Shown piece by piece: positions 1-8,955 of a stretch of DNA of 64,000 nucleotides. This stretch comes from an uncultured Ligilactobacillus sp. (lineage in GTDB: Bacteria > Bacillota > Bacilli > Lactobacillales > Lactobacillaceae). A program made the translations under genes and the position numbers. Within the stretch, counting starts at the first letter, position 1. Every line of letters starts with the position of its first letter. The stretch spans positions 22,982-86,981 of the forward strand of contig CALVCU010000010.1 of assembly GCA_944326135.1 (NCBI GenBank), given 5' to 3'. The notes under the pieces were generated by a model. It saw only the letters and a program-made list of their open reading frames with translations. It did not search any database and was not told where the DNA came from.

Positions 1-486
1 GTCTTGAGCAATTTTCTGTTTATCTTCTTTTAACTCTCCATTTACATATGCTTCAAAAACCCCACTGATTCCAGCTGCTGCAAAATTCATAAATGTTGGA
101 TCATTATCTTTACCATAACGTTCTTCAAAACGATGCAACATATATAGTTGAATTTTTTTACGTACTTGTACTGAACCACGATCGTTATAAATTTTTTTGA
201 AAATATCATTATGTCTGTCATAGAAATCTAATGCTTCTTTATAGAAGTCAGCTGGTGTTGCATTTGGCATTAGTCGAATTTGATTTCGAAATGCATCAAT
301 CCGATCTTCAATTACTACATCTAATAATTGATATTTATCTTTAAAGTGAAGATAAAATGTTTTTCGTTCTATTTTTGACTTTTCACAAATCATTTTAACT
401 GTAATTTTACTGAAATCCTCTTCATGTAACAATGCAATAAAATTTTGTTTTATTTTACTTACAGTCCTAATTATTCTTTTATCCAT
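1..486 (-). CDS. TetR/AcrR family transcriptional regulator (C-terminus outside window)
   Basis: This is the N-terminal 162 codons of a TetR-type repressor; the reading frame runs off the left edge, so the ligand-binding C-terminus is incomplete. It starts at an ATG preceded by a GAGGGAAG ribosome site. The first 50 residues form the TetR helix-turn-helix, including EEDFSKITVKMICEKSKIER and the typical KTFYLHFKDKYQLL recognition-helix segment. It is divergent from an MFS efflux gene 157 bp away, so local repression of that pump, with a hydrophobic toxic compound as inducer, is the natural inference. The inducer cannot be told from sequence. Confidence 0.88.
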   Translation of the reverse strand, partial: MDKRIIRTVSKIKQNFIALLHEEDFSKITVKMICEKSKIERKTFYLHFKDKYQLLDVVIEDRIDAFRNQIRLMPNATPADFYKEALDFYDRHNDIFKKIYNDRGSVQVRKKIQLYMLHRFEERYGKDNDPTFMNFAAAGISGVFEAYVNGELKEDKQKIAQD

Positions 487-510
487 AATCTTCCCTCGTA
501 AATTAATACT

Positions 511-585
511 CACACGTGAATAAACTTCTTGCATTTAATTATAACACGGTTTATTATATTTAAACGTAAAAATAAACACAAGTGT
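511..585. promoter_or_regulatory. Candidate TetR operator pair
   Basis: Two short palindromes flank the promoter: CACACGTG at 511-518 and ACACAAGTGT at 576-585, the latter just downstream of the expected transcription start. Both share an ACAC..GTG core. They are the best operator candidates for the neighbouring TetR protein; no binding is shown. Confidence 0.35.
529..557 (+). promoter_or_regulatory. Promoter of the MFS efflux operon
   Basis: A -35 box TTGCAT (529-534) and a -10 box TATTAT (552-557) lie 17 bp apart, about 90 bp before the pump gene. The spacing is ideal and each hexamer matches four or more consensus positions. Confidence 0.5.
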
Positions 586-643
586 AATAATTATCTATGC
601 ACTATTCGTTATTTAAAATTAAAAATTTAAAGGAGGACTATTC

Positions 644-2143
644 ATGAATACAAGCACTTCAAAAAAGCCTGTACTTGATATGAATGGTAAACCATATAAC
701 CGTGGATTATTAATGGTTACTATCATCATCGGTTTATTTGGTACATTTTTAGCAGGAACAATGCTTGCAACTGCATATCCAACATTAATGAATGAATTTA
801 ATATTAAAGCTAGTACTGTTCAATGGCTATCAACTGGTTTCATGTTAGTAACAGGTATCATGATTCCTATTACTGCTTGGATGATGAATCGTTTTAGTTC
901 AAAACTACTTTATATTATTGGTATGGGATTATTTTTCATTGGTAATGCAATTTGTTTTTTAGCATCTGATTTTGCAATGCTATTGATTGGTCGAATTGTT
1001 TCCGCATTAGGTGGTGGAATTTTGACTCCTTTAGGTCAATCAATTGCTATGTCAATTTATCCTCCAGAAAAACGTGGAACAATAATGGGAATGGTTGGTT
1101 TAGCTATTGGTGTTGCACCTGCTGTTGGACCAACATTATCTGGATGGATTATCGATAGCCTAAATTGGAGAATGATTTTCGGTATAACTTTACCATTTAT
1201 TGGTTTAGACTTATTACTAAGTTTCTTTTATATGAAAAAAGTTTTGCCAACTAAAAAATTAAAACTAGATGTCCTATCTGCCATTCTTTCTATTATCGGC
1301 TTTGGTTCTTTATTATATGGAACATCTGAAGCAGGTAACTACGGCTGGACATCACCACTCGTTATCTGGTCAATTATTATTGGTCTTATTTTTATCTTCC
1401 TATTTGGTTGGCGTCAAATTAAGTTAGAAACACCATTTTTAGATATCCGTTTATTAAAAAATTGGCACTTTTCACTTGCATCCCTTTTAGGTTCAATTGC
1501 TCGAATTGCCTTGGTTGGAGTTGAGTTAGTATTACCCTTATATATTCAAATTGTACGTGGTGAAAGTGCATTTCATTCTGGATTAATGCTTTTACCAGGT
1601 GCTTTATTAATGGGATTAATGAGTCCAATTGCAGGGATGCTTTTCGACCGTTTAGGAGCGCGAACATTATCAATCGCCGGTTTAACATTATTAACATTAG
1701 GAACTCTCAATTTTACAACCTTAACTACAAGTACGCCTATTATTGAGATTATTGTCTTATATGCTGTTCGTGTAATGGGAATTACATTAGTATTAATGCC
1801 ATCTACTACCGCAGGACTCAATGCTTTACCATTAAATAAAATGAATGATGGAACAGCTATTAATAACACTTTACGTCAAACTCTTGGAGCTATTGGTACT
1901 GCTATCTTCACAACGGTTTACTCTAATATTCAAAATGCTCAAATGCCAAGTAAACATTTATTGCATGCCGCTCCATTACAATATAAACACGAAGCAATTA
2001 TTGCTGCTTTAAATGGTTATCATGCTGCTTTCTTTACTGCTGTTATCTTTGGTGTTATCGGATTAATTTTGGCATTTAGTTTAAAGAAGAATGCAGGTTT
2101 AGTCAAAAAAGATGTAAATTCTAAAAATATGAAGGAGGCGTAA
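644..2143 (+). CDS. MFS drug transporter, DHA2 (EmrB/QacA/LmrB-like) family
   Basis: This 499-residue integral membrane protein should export drugs or other amphipathic compounds by proton antiport. It has the length and hydrophobic pattern of 14-TM DHA2 pumps. The antiporter motif C region is visible as GVAPAVGPTLSGW near residue 155, and the loop after TM2 carries a motif A variant. The start has a strong AGGAGG site. It is followed after three bases by a DUF4811 gene and ends in a shared terminator, so the two form one operon. The divergent TetR gene is its likely repressor. Substrate is not predictable. Confidence 0.9.
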   Translation: MNTSTSKKPVLDMNGKPYNRGLLMVTIIIGLFGTFLAGTMLATAYPTLMNEFNIKASTVQWLSTGFMLVTGIMIPITAWMMNRFSSKLLYIIGMGLFFIGNAICFLASDFAMLLIGRIVSALGGGILTPLGQSIAMSIYPPEKRGTIMGMVGLAIGVAPAVGPTLSGWIIDSLNWRMIFGITLPFIGLDLLLSFFYMKKVLPTKKLKLDVLSAILSIIGFGSLLYGTSEAGNYGWTSPLVIWSIIIGLIFIFLFGWRQIKLETPFLDIRLLKNWHFSLASLLGSIARIALVGVELVLPLYIQIVRGESAFHSGLMLLPGALLMGLMSPIAGMLFDRLGARTLSIAGLTLLTLGTLNFTTLTTSTPIIEIIVLYAVRVMGITLVLMPSTTAGLNALPLNKMNDGTAINNTLRQTLGAIGTAIFTTVYSNIQNAQMPSKHLLHAAPLQYKHEAIIAALNGYHAAFFTAVIFGVIGLILAFSLKKNAGLVKKDVNSKNMKEA

Positions 2144-2146
2144 ATA

Positions 2147-2905
2147 ATGGTTTTATGGATTTTATTAATTAGTATGGCACTATTTGCGGTTACTTTTATT
2201 GCTCTTGTAAACAAACCTGTTTTACGCTATGCAACTTCAATTTCTTTCTTAGTTTTGGCAATCATTTGTTCTATATCTTTAATGTTAAATGACTCAAATC
2301 ACTTAGGAATGAAGACTCAGGTTTATACCGAGACAAAAGATTTAGTTTCAATCACAGGAAAAGATTCACCACTAAATTTAATTACTTATAAATCTTTAGG
2401 TAATGGGGATGAAAAGATATTTATTTACCGAACTGCTGATCATCCTAATAAAAATTGCAAAACTAAAATCGAATATAATGTAACCACAAAAGTACAACGA
2501 GGATCTTCTGAAACTCCTCAAGTTGAAATTAAGAAAAAACATTACGTATATAAAAACGAATTTTGGCAATTAATGTTTGGTGGTTTAGGTTTAAATAAAG
2601 AAACATATCAATATACTTATATTTTTAAACTTCCTAAGAATTGGTTAGTTTTAGATATGAAACAACTACAAGCTGTAAAACAACAAGCTCAAAATGATAT
2701 CAAACAACAATTGCAGCAACAACTTCCAAATGCAATTAAAACTGAAATGGAAAAAGAATTGCAAAAAGATCCAACAATGTCTGACAATCAAAAAAAGAAA
2801 CTTGAGCAAAAAATTACTGCCGAACAAAAGAAAAAGTTAATTGCTGAATTAACTAAAAATACTTTTTCTAAACTATTACCACAATTAGAAAAAGAATCAT
2901 TGTAA
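2147..2905 (+). CDS. DUF4811 family membrane-anchored protein
   Basis: This 252-residue protein has two N-terminal membrane segments (about residues 3-20 and 28-45), then a soluble domain and a C-terminal tail rich in Gln and Lys (residues 180-250) that looks like a long helix or coiled coil. DUF4811 proteins are commonly encoded directly after DHA2 pumps in lactobacilli, and that is the arrangement here, with a three-base gap. It may be an accessory subunit of the pump, but the family has no proven function. Confidence 0.72.
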   Translation: MVLWILLISMALFAVTFIALVNKPVLRYATSISFLVLAIICSISLMLNDSNHLGMKTQVYTETKDLVSITGKDSPLNLITYKSLGNGDEKIFIYRTADHPNKNCKTKIEYNVTTKVQRGSSETPQVEIKKKHYVYKNEFWQLMFGGLGLNKETYQYTYIFKLPKNWLVLDMKQLQAVKQQAQNDIKQQLQQQLPNAIKTEMEKELQKDPTMSDNQKKKLEQKITAEQKKKLIAELTKNTFSKLLPQLEKESL

Positions 2906-2946
2906 AAAAAGATGCTATCCATTTAATTGGATAGCATCTTTTTTCT
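2904..2946. terminator. Bidirectional intrinsic terminator
   Basis: The arms GATGCTATCC (2911-2920) and GGATAGCATC (2929-2938) form a perfect 10-bp stem flanked by A and T runs on both sides. It ends the pump operon and, on the other strand, could stop transcripts from the small gene to the right. Confidence 0.9.
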
Positions 2947-2954
2947 CTATAAAT

Positions 2955-3190
2955 TTAAGATAGAGCGATATTTCCTTTAATACTACGAAGCCACTTACTC
3001 TTTTTTACTAAATGATATTTGTTCTTAAATGAATACCAAGGAAAAAATGTTTTTACACGTGCATCTTGTTTCGATATGAATTGATTACACGAATTTTTTC
3101 TGGTTTAACGAAACGATCTATGCTTCCCCCTGAAACAAGATCCATTTCTTCAATTAGAACGTTCCCTTCATCATCAAGTAAAACGTACAT
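2955..3190 (-). pseudogene. Small hypothetical gene with a single frameshift
   Basis: An ATG at 3190 with a good AAAGGAG site opens a frame of 45 codons (stop at 3053) beginning MYVLLDDEGNVLIEE. Near codon 39 a second frame, with no start codon of its own, continues as SKQDARVKTFFPWYSF and then KKSKWLRSIKG to a stop at 2955. Adding one base near 3075-3080 would join the frames into one basic protein of about 78 residues. I do not recognise the family. It is either a pseudogene through a one-base deletion, a sequencing error, or a 45-residue protein. Confidence 0.5.
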
Positions 3191-3477
3191 TTCGAACTCC
3201 TTTACTATTAAATTACATTTAATACGAATTTTTTCAGCTTTTTGATTATACTAAAAAAAAACCTTATAACGATAATTAATCTCAAATAATTGACTTTTTT
3301 TAAGTACATTAACTAAATAGTTAAAAAATTAATATGTTCATAATGATACAAAGATATTCTTAATAAAAATTGCAAATATATTAATTACTTAACAATTATT
3401 TCTTTCTATAATTTAAAATGCTATATTATAAAGATTTTCATCTTAATAAAAATAAACTTATTATCAATTTAATAATT

Positions 3478-4161
3478 TCATTTAAAAACATACTTTTGTG
3501 CAAGAAATTTTTTTGTATGTGCAGATAATTTTTCATATGGTATTATTTTCACTAATTTTGCAGTTAAAACTAATCTTTTTGAATCATCATTATTACATGT
3601 AATTAATGTCAATTTTGGCGTTGCTGTTTGTTGCAAAATTGAAAGATTATCAGGTTTTATAACTTGTTTTTTATATATTTGATACTGATAAACTTTTTTA
3701 AAATCAGTAATATTTATAATCGTATTTGGGGAAGCTTTATAATATAAAGGTGAAAAAAGTGCATCTGACTCTCCATGTAAATTATGCCCTGCTAAAACAT
3801 AATTTCCAATTCCCATATGTTCATGATCTAAAAGTACACCTGCGCCAAGTGCTAAACAATCATTATTTGCACCATTATAAATTGGTGTATTCAAACCAAT
3901 CTTCTCATTAAAGACTCCACCAATCACTGGAATATCTTGCTTTGCCAATCTTGCTCCTATTACACTAAATAAATTAAGCGTTCTAACATCATTCCAATGT
4001 ATATTTGGTTTAGTTTTTAATACGGTAAAATTCTCAATAATCGGATGATAACTATTAATTAAATAATTCATAATCGGTCTATTAAATGTTAAAGCAAACC
4101 CAATTATGAAAATTGTATATATTGCTAATTTCTTTATTATCGTAAGAAATTTATTTTTCAT
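3478..4161 (-). CDS. Class A sortase
   Basis: This 227-residue membrane-anchored transpeptidase should attach LPXTG-type surface proteins to the cell wall. It has one N-terminal membrane segment (residues 10-28), then the sortase barrel. The catalytic triad is visible as His126 in VLAGHNLHGE, Cys189 in TLITC and Arg196 in KRLVL. The usual AxH motif reads AGHN. A paralogue lies at 42258-43019. The gene stands alone behind a long 5' leader, and no strong ribosome site sits directly before its ATG. No substrate protein is encoded in the window. Confidence 0.87.
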   Translation of the reverse strand: MKNKFLTIIKKLAIYTIFIIGFALTFNRPIMNYLINSYHPIIENFTVLKTKPNIHWNDVRTLNLFSVIGARLAKQDIPVIGGVFNEKIGLNTPIYNGANNDCLALGAGVLLDHEHMGIGNYVLAGHNLHGESDALFSPLYYKASPNTIINITDFKKVYQYQIYKKQVIKPDNLSILQQTATPKLTLITCNNDDSKRLVLTAKLVKIIPYEKLSAHTKKFLAQKYVFK

Positions 4162-4250
4162 AATTTATTTAATATAAAAGCGAGTACCTTATAGCGTAAA
4201 TTAATCACTACAAGACACTTTCGGCTCCTCCTTCCAAGTTTTCCTTTAAA
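4162..4250 (-). promoter_or_regulatory. Unusual 5' leader of the sortase gene
   Basis: Read on the minus strand, a strong AAGGAGGAG sequence lies about 80 bases before the sortase ATG but has no long frame behind it. A small hairpin with TAGTG and CGCTA arms and the sequence AAGGTACT follow. The other sortase leader has a similar order of AAGGAG, hairpin and GGGGTACT. This may be a translational control element; the evidence is weak. Confidence 0.25.
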
Positions 4251-4362
4251 CAAAATTAATAATTTTTATTTTTTATTAACTTTTTATCTATTAAGCAATA
4301 ATATACTTTTTGTTATATAAGTCAAGAGTGATATACAATTTTTATATATCTAATTATAAAAA

Positions 4363-4400
4363 AATCTCGTATTTAAGTATAAATACTTAAATACGAGATT
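4363..4400 (-). terminator. Terminator of the zinc-ribbon operon
   Basis: An 18-bp near-perfect inverted repeat, with arms beginning AATCTCGTATTTAAG, is followed on the minus strand by a seven-T run. It lies just after the stop of the gene at 4415. Confidence 0.88.
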
Positions 4401-4414
4401 TATTAATGTATCTA

Positions 4415-5245
4415 TTAACTAAATAACGAATTACCGATACTTTCAATTGCTGATCCACAAATTAAAGTAAGAATAAATATGCCAATTAAGAAAACAATAA
4501 ACACAAGTATGGAACCATAAATTTTATCAAAACGTTCAACATCTTGTCGCGCAAGAATTGTCGCTTCAATTGCCAAAACATACATCACAATACTAATGAT
4601 AACTAGCATTGTAATAAAATTATAACTATTTGTTATTGCTGCCATAATGAACAACAATGTATTTACTATTAATAGAATATTTGTATATCCTGCAAATCGA
4701 TTAATAAAATCAAAAAATGATTCTGCAGGCTTAAATACCCAACGATTAATTCCGTATGTTCCTGCAAGAATTAATGCATTTACAAAAATTAAAGTAATAA
4801 ATAATTCAAATGATGTGCCAAATGCATCATATCCGATGACATTACTACTATTATTTACTCCAAAGTTTCTCATAATGCCATTAATAGAATCATTCGCCTG
4901 TGAAACAAGTCGATTACTTAATGCGAAAAATGAAGCTGAAAATATAAATGTCTCCAACGCAAGTGAAACAATCCCCAACCATTTCACTAGTGGTTGTTCA
5001 TTATTACTTGGTCTTTTCCAAGTTTCTAATAACCATTTCCAATAATTTTGCGCATGTTGTTTTACTTGTTCTGTATTTACAGTCGGTTGTACTGTACTTT
5101 TGTTATCATTAATTTTTTCTTTAGTAACTGTGGCTGTTGGCTTTGATTCTGATTCGTTACTTGTTTTAGTTAAATCAGCGCCACACTCTGTGCAAAATCT
5201 AGCATCTTCACTAACTTCCGCTCCACAAATTGGACATTTTTTCAT
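4415..5245 (-). CDS. Zinc-ribbon multi-pass membrane protein
   Basis: This 276-residue protein begins with a rubredoxin-like zinc ribbon, CPICGAEVSEDARFCTECGA (residues 4-23), followed by a polar linker of about 65 residues. Five or so hydrophobic segments follow between about 90 and 270. Its function is not known. It lies 22 bp after the TcaA-like gene and shares its terminator, so both are probably one operon acting at the membrane. A second, unrelated zinc-ribbon protein is at 25834. Confidence 0.75.
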   Translation of the reverse strand: MKKCPICGAEVSEDARFCTECGADLTKTSNESESKPTATVTKEKINDNKSTVQPTVNTEQVKQHAQNYWKWLLETWKRPSNNEQPLVKWLGIVSLALETFIFSASFFALSNRLVSQANDSINGIMRNFGVNNSSNVIGYDAFGTSFELFITLIFVNALILAGTYGINRWVFKPAESFFDFINRFAGYTNILLIVNTLLFIMAAITNSYNFITMLVIISIVMYVLAIEATILARQDVERFDKIYGSILVFIVFLIGIFILTLICGSAIESIGNSLFS

Positions 5246-5267
5246 AATTACAATCCCTTTCTCTTAA

Positions 5268-6668
5268 CTAATCATCACTTGATAAAGTATCGTTTTTAAT
5301 TAACTTACCTTTACCAATTGTATCTATCATATACTCTCTTGCAGAATTATTCTTTTCATAATCTGGATTCTTTTCAATAACTGCACCAGTGTATTCCATA
5401 ACTTGCACAATCTTTTTATCATCAATACGGTCAAAAGTATATTTAACATCGAATACAACATCCGTTTTATTATCTCCAGCTGGCAATACACTTTTGACTG
5501 TGACATCTGTTGAAATTGATAAATTATTATCATCCTTATTAAATCCATCAAACATCTTTTTGATATCTTTGAAGTCGCCATTACTTTCCTGATTTTGGAA
5601 TATATTTGCATTATCGTCAGATGCTGCTTGATATGGTTGGAATGCATCGGAAAGTAATTCTTGGACAGTTTCTTCTGAAGCTGTTCCTGCAAATTTTGGA
5701 CTTAATGTTTTTTCGCCTTCATTTTCTACATAGTCGTATACATTTAAATTCTTCGATCTAATCTTTTTACCATTTACATTAGCTTCAACTTGTAACTTCA
5801 ATCCTTCAGTTATTGGATATTGTTTAAAGTCCATTTCTCCATCGCCATTTGTTTTTCCTTGATTTTCACCATCAAGATAAACAGTTGCGCCAGGAATTGT
5901 TTGAACTTTAAAAGAAGCAGTAGTAATTGTCATTTCCTCATTATTTCCCTTACTCCAAATATTATCAGTATCTTTATTAGTTGCTAATTTACGTCCATTA
6001 ACAGTAGTTTTCACTTGGAAAGTATGTGTTCCTGGGAAATATGGGCCAAAATTAAGTGTGTATTCACCATCACTTCCCTTAGCCGTTCCAACATTTTTAC
6101 CATCAATATAAACTTTTGAATTTTTATGATTAGTTTCAACTGTACCGTATGCAGGTTCAACATTTAATTTATATTTTGGAAAAATCAACCAGTAATGTCC
6201 ATCTTGGACAAGATTAATCCCATGGTAACTTGCACCTGTACTTACAGTAGTAATCATTGTATTAAGTTCACTTTTATTTTCTGAGAAATATTTTTGAGTT
6301 GGTTCTACAGATGCTTTCGTAACTTTCAAATTAGAATCTGAACTTGTTATAATTTTTGAAGCATCTTCTTTTGTACTACTCATAACTTCAGAAATTCTAG
6401 TTAGTTGCTTTGTTTGTGAATAATAATCATTTCCCCAAATATAGAAAATAATTAATGCCACTGCCAAAACAATCCCACTTATTACGCCAATTTTCTTTCC
6501 TTTCGACCATTGCCGTGGAGAAGATTTTTGCGCATTTCTAGTTGTTTGTGCCTCTGTTCGTTGATGATTGTTTGGTTTACTAGAATTAAAATTATAGCCA
6601 CATTTCCGACAAAACTTTTCATTAGATTGTCGTTCAGTTCCACATTGTGGACAGAATTTTTTAGCCAT
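5268..6668 (-). CDS. TcaA-like zinc-ribbon cell-envelope protein
   Basis: The 466-residue product starts with a zinc ribbon (CPQCGTERQSNEKFCRKCGY, residues 7-26), a basic linker, and one membrane segment near residues 61-80. The large remainder should be extracytoplasmic: repeated beta-type domains with VYIDG and VYLDGENQG turns, then a C-terminal NTF2-like part from about residue 330. Order and length match staphylococcal TcaA, a membrane protein linked to glycopeptide susceptibility and host interaction. Sequence identity looks low, so I claim the architecture, not the role. It is the first gene of a two-gene operon. Confidence 0.7.
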   Translation of the reverse strand: MAKKFCPQCGTERQSNEKFCRKCGYNFNSSKPNNHQRTEAQTTRNAQKSSPRQWSKGKKIGVISGIVLAVALIIFYIWGNDYYSQTKQLTRISEVMSSTKEDASKIITSSDSNLKVTKASVEPTQKYFSENKSELNTMITTVSTGASYHGINLVQDGHYWLIFPKYKLNVEPAYGTVETNHKNSKVYIDGKNVGTAKGSDGEYTLNFGPYFPGTHTFQVKTTVNGRKLATNKDTDNIWSKGNNEEMTITTASFKVQTIPGATVYLDGENQGKTNGDGEMDFKQYPITEGLKLQVEANVNGKKIRSKNLNVYDYVENEGEKTLSPKFAGTASEETVQELLSDAFQPYQAASDDNANIFQNQESNGDFKDIKKMFDGFNKDDNNLSISTDVTVKSVLPAGDNKTDVVFDVKYTFDRIDDKKIVQVMEYTGAVIEKNPDYEKNNSAREYMIDTIGKGKLIKNDTLSSDD

Positions 6669-7115
6669 GATTGCCTCCTATAAACTCCTTATAATATTTT
6701 GACTAAAGAAATGATAATTAGTCTAAATGATATGAATATGCTAGATTTGCCATAAATTGATATCAACTTGCAAGTTTTTAAAGAATCCTTTTTATATTAC
6801 TAACCTAACACAATCTACGATATTACTTTACTGCTACTATTATTTTAAAGTCAAGACATTACCTTCCAATTAGAATATAATGTTCGCAATATAATTCCAA
6901 TTAATTATATTTAAATTTATATATATTAGATAAACAAACATCTATTTTAGCTTTGTTATATCAAAAAATCACTAACATTATATTGTTATAACAGCAATAT
7001 TGTTAAATTAGAAAAATAAAACAATATAATTTTTTATAATATAAGCCTAAACCAATTTAATGCTATAAAATTAGTTTCTTTTTCTAATATTCGGTTTAAA
7101 TTTAAACAATAAAAA
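6669..7115. other. AT-rich gene-free stretch
   Basis: I see no convincing coding frame here. It should hold the promoter of the TcaA-like operon. It contains nested repeats: an 11-bp inverted repeat (ATTATATTGTT at 6977-6987 and AACAATATAAT at 7020-7030) around a CAATATTG palindrome at 6995-7002. Their role is unknown. Confidence 0.4.
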
Positions 7116-7147
7116 ATCGAGTATTAATTTTAAAACTAATACTCGAT
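7116..7147 (-). terminator. Intrinsic terminator
   Basis: Arms ATCGAGTATTA (7116-7126) and TAATACTCGAT (7137-7147) form an 11-bp stem, followed on the minus strand by a T run. It lies 15 bp after the stop codon of the gene at 7162. Confidence 0.88.
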
Positions 7148-7161
7148 CTCCACTTACCTAA

Positions 7162-7653
7162 TTAATCAACTTCACGATATGTCTTGATTACAGGAGTTGC
7201 ATTTCCATCATGACCAAATTGGTTCATAATATTTCCATTTTCGTTATCCCATACCATAAATGCATTTTCATCTTCCCAAAGATTAATTAATAAAAATTCA
7301 AAATCATCTTTTAAAGAATGAACTAATGCACTTGATGTTAAGCCAACAGGTCGTTTTGCTTCTGTATTCCATGAATTAAAGACTGACTTAAACACCTTTT
7401 GTTCATCTTCATTTAAAGTTACATATCGACATTCTAAGTATCCTGTCTCATTTTCAGGATTAACTGTTCCACAAAGATAATAGTCTAGGCCTGAATGAAA
7501 AATTGACTTTTCACCTGAACAATCCATTAACATATATTCTGAATTATCGCTTGTTGAATGAAATAACTTAAACTTTCGTTCTGGATTATCAGCAATAATC
7601 ATTTTTAATTCTTTCATTGGGCCAAATGTTAGACTTAATTTTTCTGAAATCAT
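7162..7653 (-). CDS. Antibiotic-biosynthesis-monooxygenase-like (HmoB/TRAP-type) protein
   Basis: The 163-residue soluble protein has no signal or membrane segment. Its C-terminal part, with FLLINLWEDENAFMVWDNE at about residues 119-137, resembles the dimeric ferredoxin-like ABM fold of HmoB and staphylococcal TRAP proteins. HmoB is a haem-degrading enzyme, but I cannot confirm the haem-binding residues here. It is a single gene with its own terminator. The family call is tentative. Confidence 0.5.
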   Translation of the reverse strand: MISEKLSLTFGPMKELKMIIADNPERKFKLFHSTSDNSEYMLMDCSGEKSIFHSGLDYYLCGTVNPENETGYLECRYVTLNEDEQKVFKSVFNSWNTEAKRPVGLTSSALVHSLKDDFEFLLINLWEDENAFMVWDNENGNIMNQFGHDGNATPVIKTYREVD

Positions 7654-7726
7654 AAGTTTCCGAGCTCCCTTCAGATCATAACTTTATTATAGCACTTAAC
7701 ATCAATACATGAGGTCTACAATAAAT

Positions 7727-7960
7727 TTACTTTTCTTTAAAGTCGCCCTCAATAATATCTGGTTTATCAGGACTTGGCATTACCATTGCAGCAATAAAAT
7801 ATAATAATGTTCCCGCAAAAATTGTACCTGGGAAAATAATTAAAAATGCACCAACAATTCTAGTAATTGCTTTATCCCAACCAAAGTATTCAGCAATTCC
7901 GCCAAATACACCACATACTACTTTATCTGCTGATTTTGTCAATCGCTTCTTTTTACTCAT
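7727..7960 (-). CDS. PspC domain membrane protein
   Basis: This 77-residue protein is a single PspC domain. It has the hallmark VVCGVFGGIAEYFGWDKAITR segment (about residues 14-34), then one to two membrane segments ending near residue 65. PspC proteins act in envelope-stress sensing. It is the last gene of a three-gene operon with DUF4097 and DUF1700 proteins, with a 17-bp gap to the gene before it, which supports a membrane-stress role. Confidence 0.88.
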   Translation of the reverse strand: MSKKKRLTKSADKVVCGVFGGIAEYFGWDKAITRIVGAFLIIFPGTIFAGTLLYFIAAMVMPSPDKPDIIEGDFKEK

Positions 7961-7977
7961 AGTAAAGTAACTCCTCT

Positions 7978-8955
7978 CTACTTAACTACATTATTGCCAT
8001 TTATTGTTGTTATTTTCAAACTTCCCTTATTATTTTTTATTTGATTAAGGGTTTGCATTTGATTATTGGCAACTTGTGTATTATTGAACAATTGGTTTTT
8101 ACCATTTTGTACATTTAATTTGTAATTATCTATATTACTATTATTAATGGTATTATTACCGTTTTGGGTATTAATTGTCAACTTATTCCTAATCTTCAAT
8201 TTATTCAAAGTTACATTTCCATGATTACTATTTATCATAGTGTTGTCTGCAATTAAACTATCAGCATCAATTGAACCTTGATCAATGTCAAAAATTACAT
8301 CTTTTAATAGTCCATTGTTAAAATTCAAATTTGTCTGTGTATTTTGAATTTGGCCATTGGCAAGATTAACATTTTCTAAATACATATCCCTTCCTGCATG
8401 GGCTTCTAAATCTACTGCATCAGCGGCTACTTTTTTTAATACAACACCGCCTTCCATTTCAGTAATTTCAAGTACTGATGTATCAATATTTAATACACTT
8501 GTTGTACCATAATTATTAAATATGCGAATCTTATGTAATTTAGTTTTAGCCGGAACTGTAATTGTAATAATGCTATTATCACGATCAACATTTGATGACT
8601 CTTTCCAATGAATTGAATGAGTTGTTTCAGATAAAATATTATTAGTCTGACTAATCATTAAATGATTATCATCAATTGATATTCTAGGTAAATTAGCTCG
8701 TTTTCCTTGATATCTAATTGAATATTCATTTCCAGGTAATATTTTAATTCTTGCACGTTTAACATCAACTTCAATAGAAACAAATTTCTTTTTATTTATT
8801 ACTTTATGATATTGTCGTTCTTTTTCAGGAACTACTGGTTTAATTCCATTAAAAGCAATATTTTTTACTCCATTATTCAATGCACCAAAGAATGTACAAA
8901 AAATGCCAAATAATAAAATTAAGAAAACACATCCTAAATTTTGTTTATTTTCCAT
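7978..8955 (-). CDS. DUF4097 family beta-strand repeat protein
   Basis: The 325-residue protein has one N-terminal membrane segment (residues 10-30) and an outward domain of repeated short beta strands with regular Asn positions, such as LKIRNKLTINTQNGNNTINN near residues 248-267. This is the right-handed helix pattern of DUF4097 proteins, which are often paired with DUF1700 and PspC partners in Firmicute envelope-stress operons. Its ATG overlaps the TAA of the preceding gene by one base, so the two are translationally coupled. Confidence 0.78.
   Translation of the reverse strand: MENKQNLGCVFLILLFGIFCTFFGALNNGVKNIAFNGIKPVVPEKERQYHKVINKKKFVSIEVDVKRARIKILPGNEYSIRYQGKRANLPRISIDDNHLMISQTNNILSETTHSIHWKESSNVDRDNSIITITVPAKTKLHKIRIFNNYGTTSVLNIDTSVLEITEMEGGVVLKKVAADAVDLEAHAGRDMYLENVNLANGQIQNTQTNLNFNNGLLKDVIFDIDQGSIDADSLIADNTMINSNHGNVTLNKLKIRNKLTINTQNGNNTINNSNIDNYKLNVQNGKNQLFNNTQVANNQMQTLNQIKNNKGSLKITTINGNNVVK

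Noticed and set aside
1573..1869. Antisense reading frames within long genes (for example inside the MFS, fruA, dnaB and pepN genes)
   Set aside because: They lack ribosome sites, have unnatural composition and mirror the codon structure of the real gene on the other strand.
4162..4250. A known riboswitch class in the sortase leader
   Set aside because: None of the cores I can recall (ykkC, yybP, preQ1, SAM, c-di-AMP) fit the sequence.
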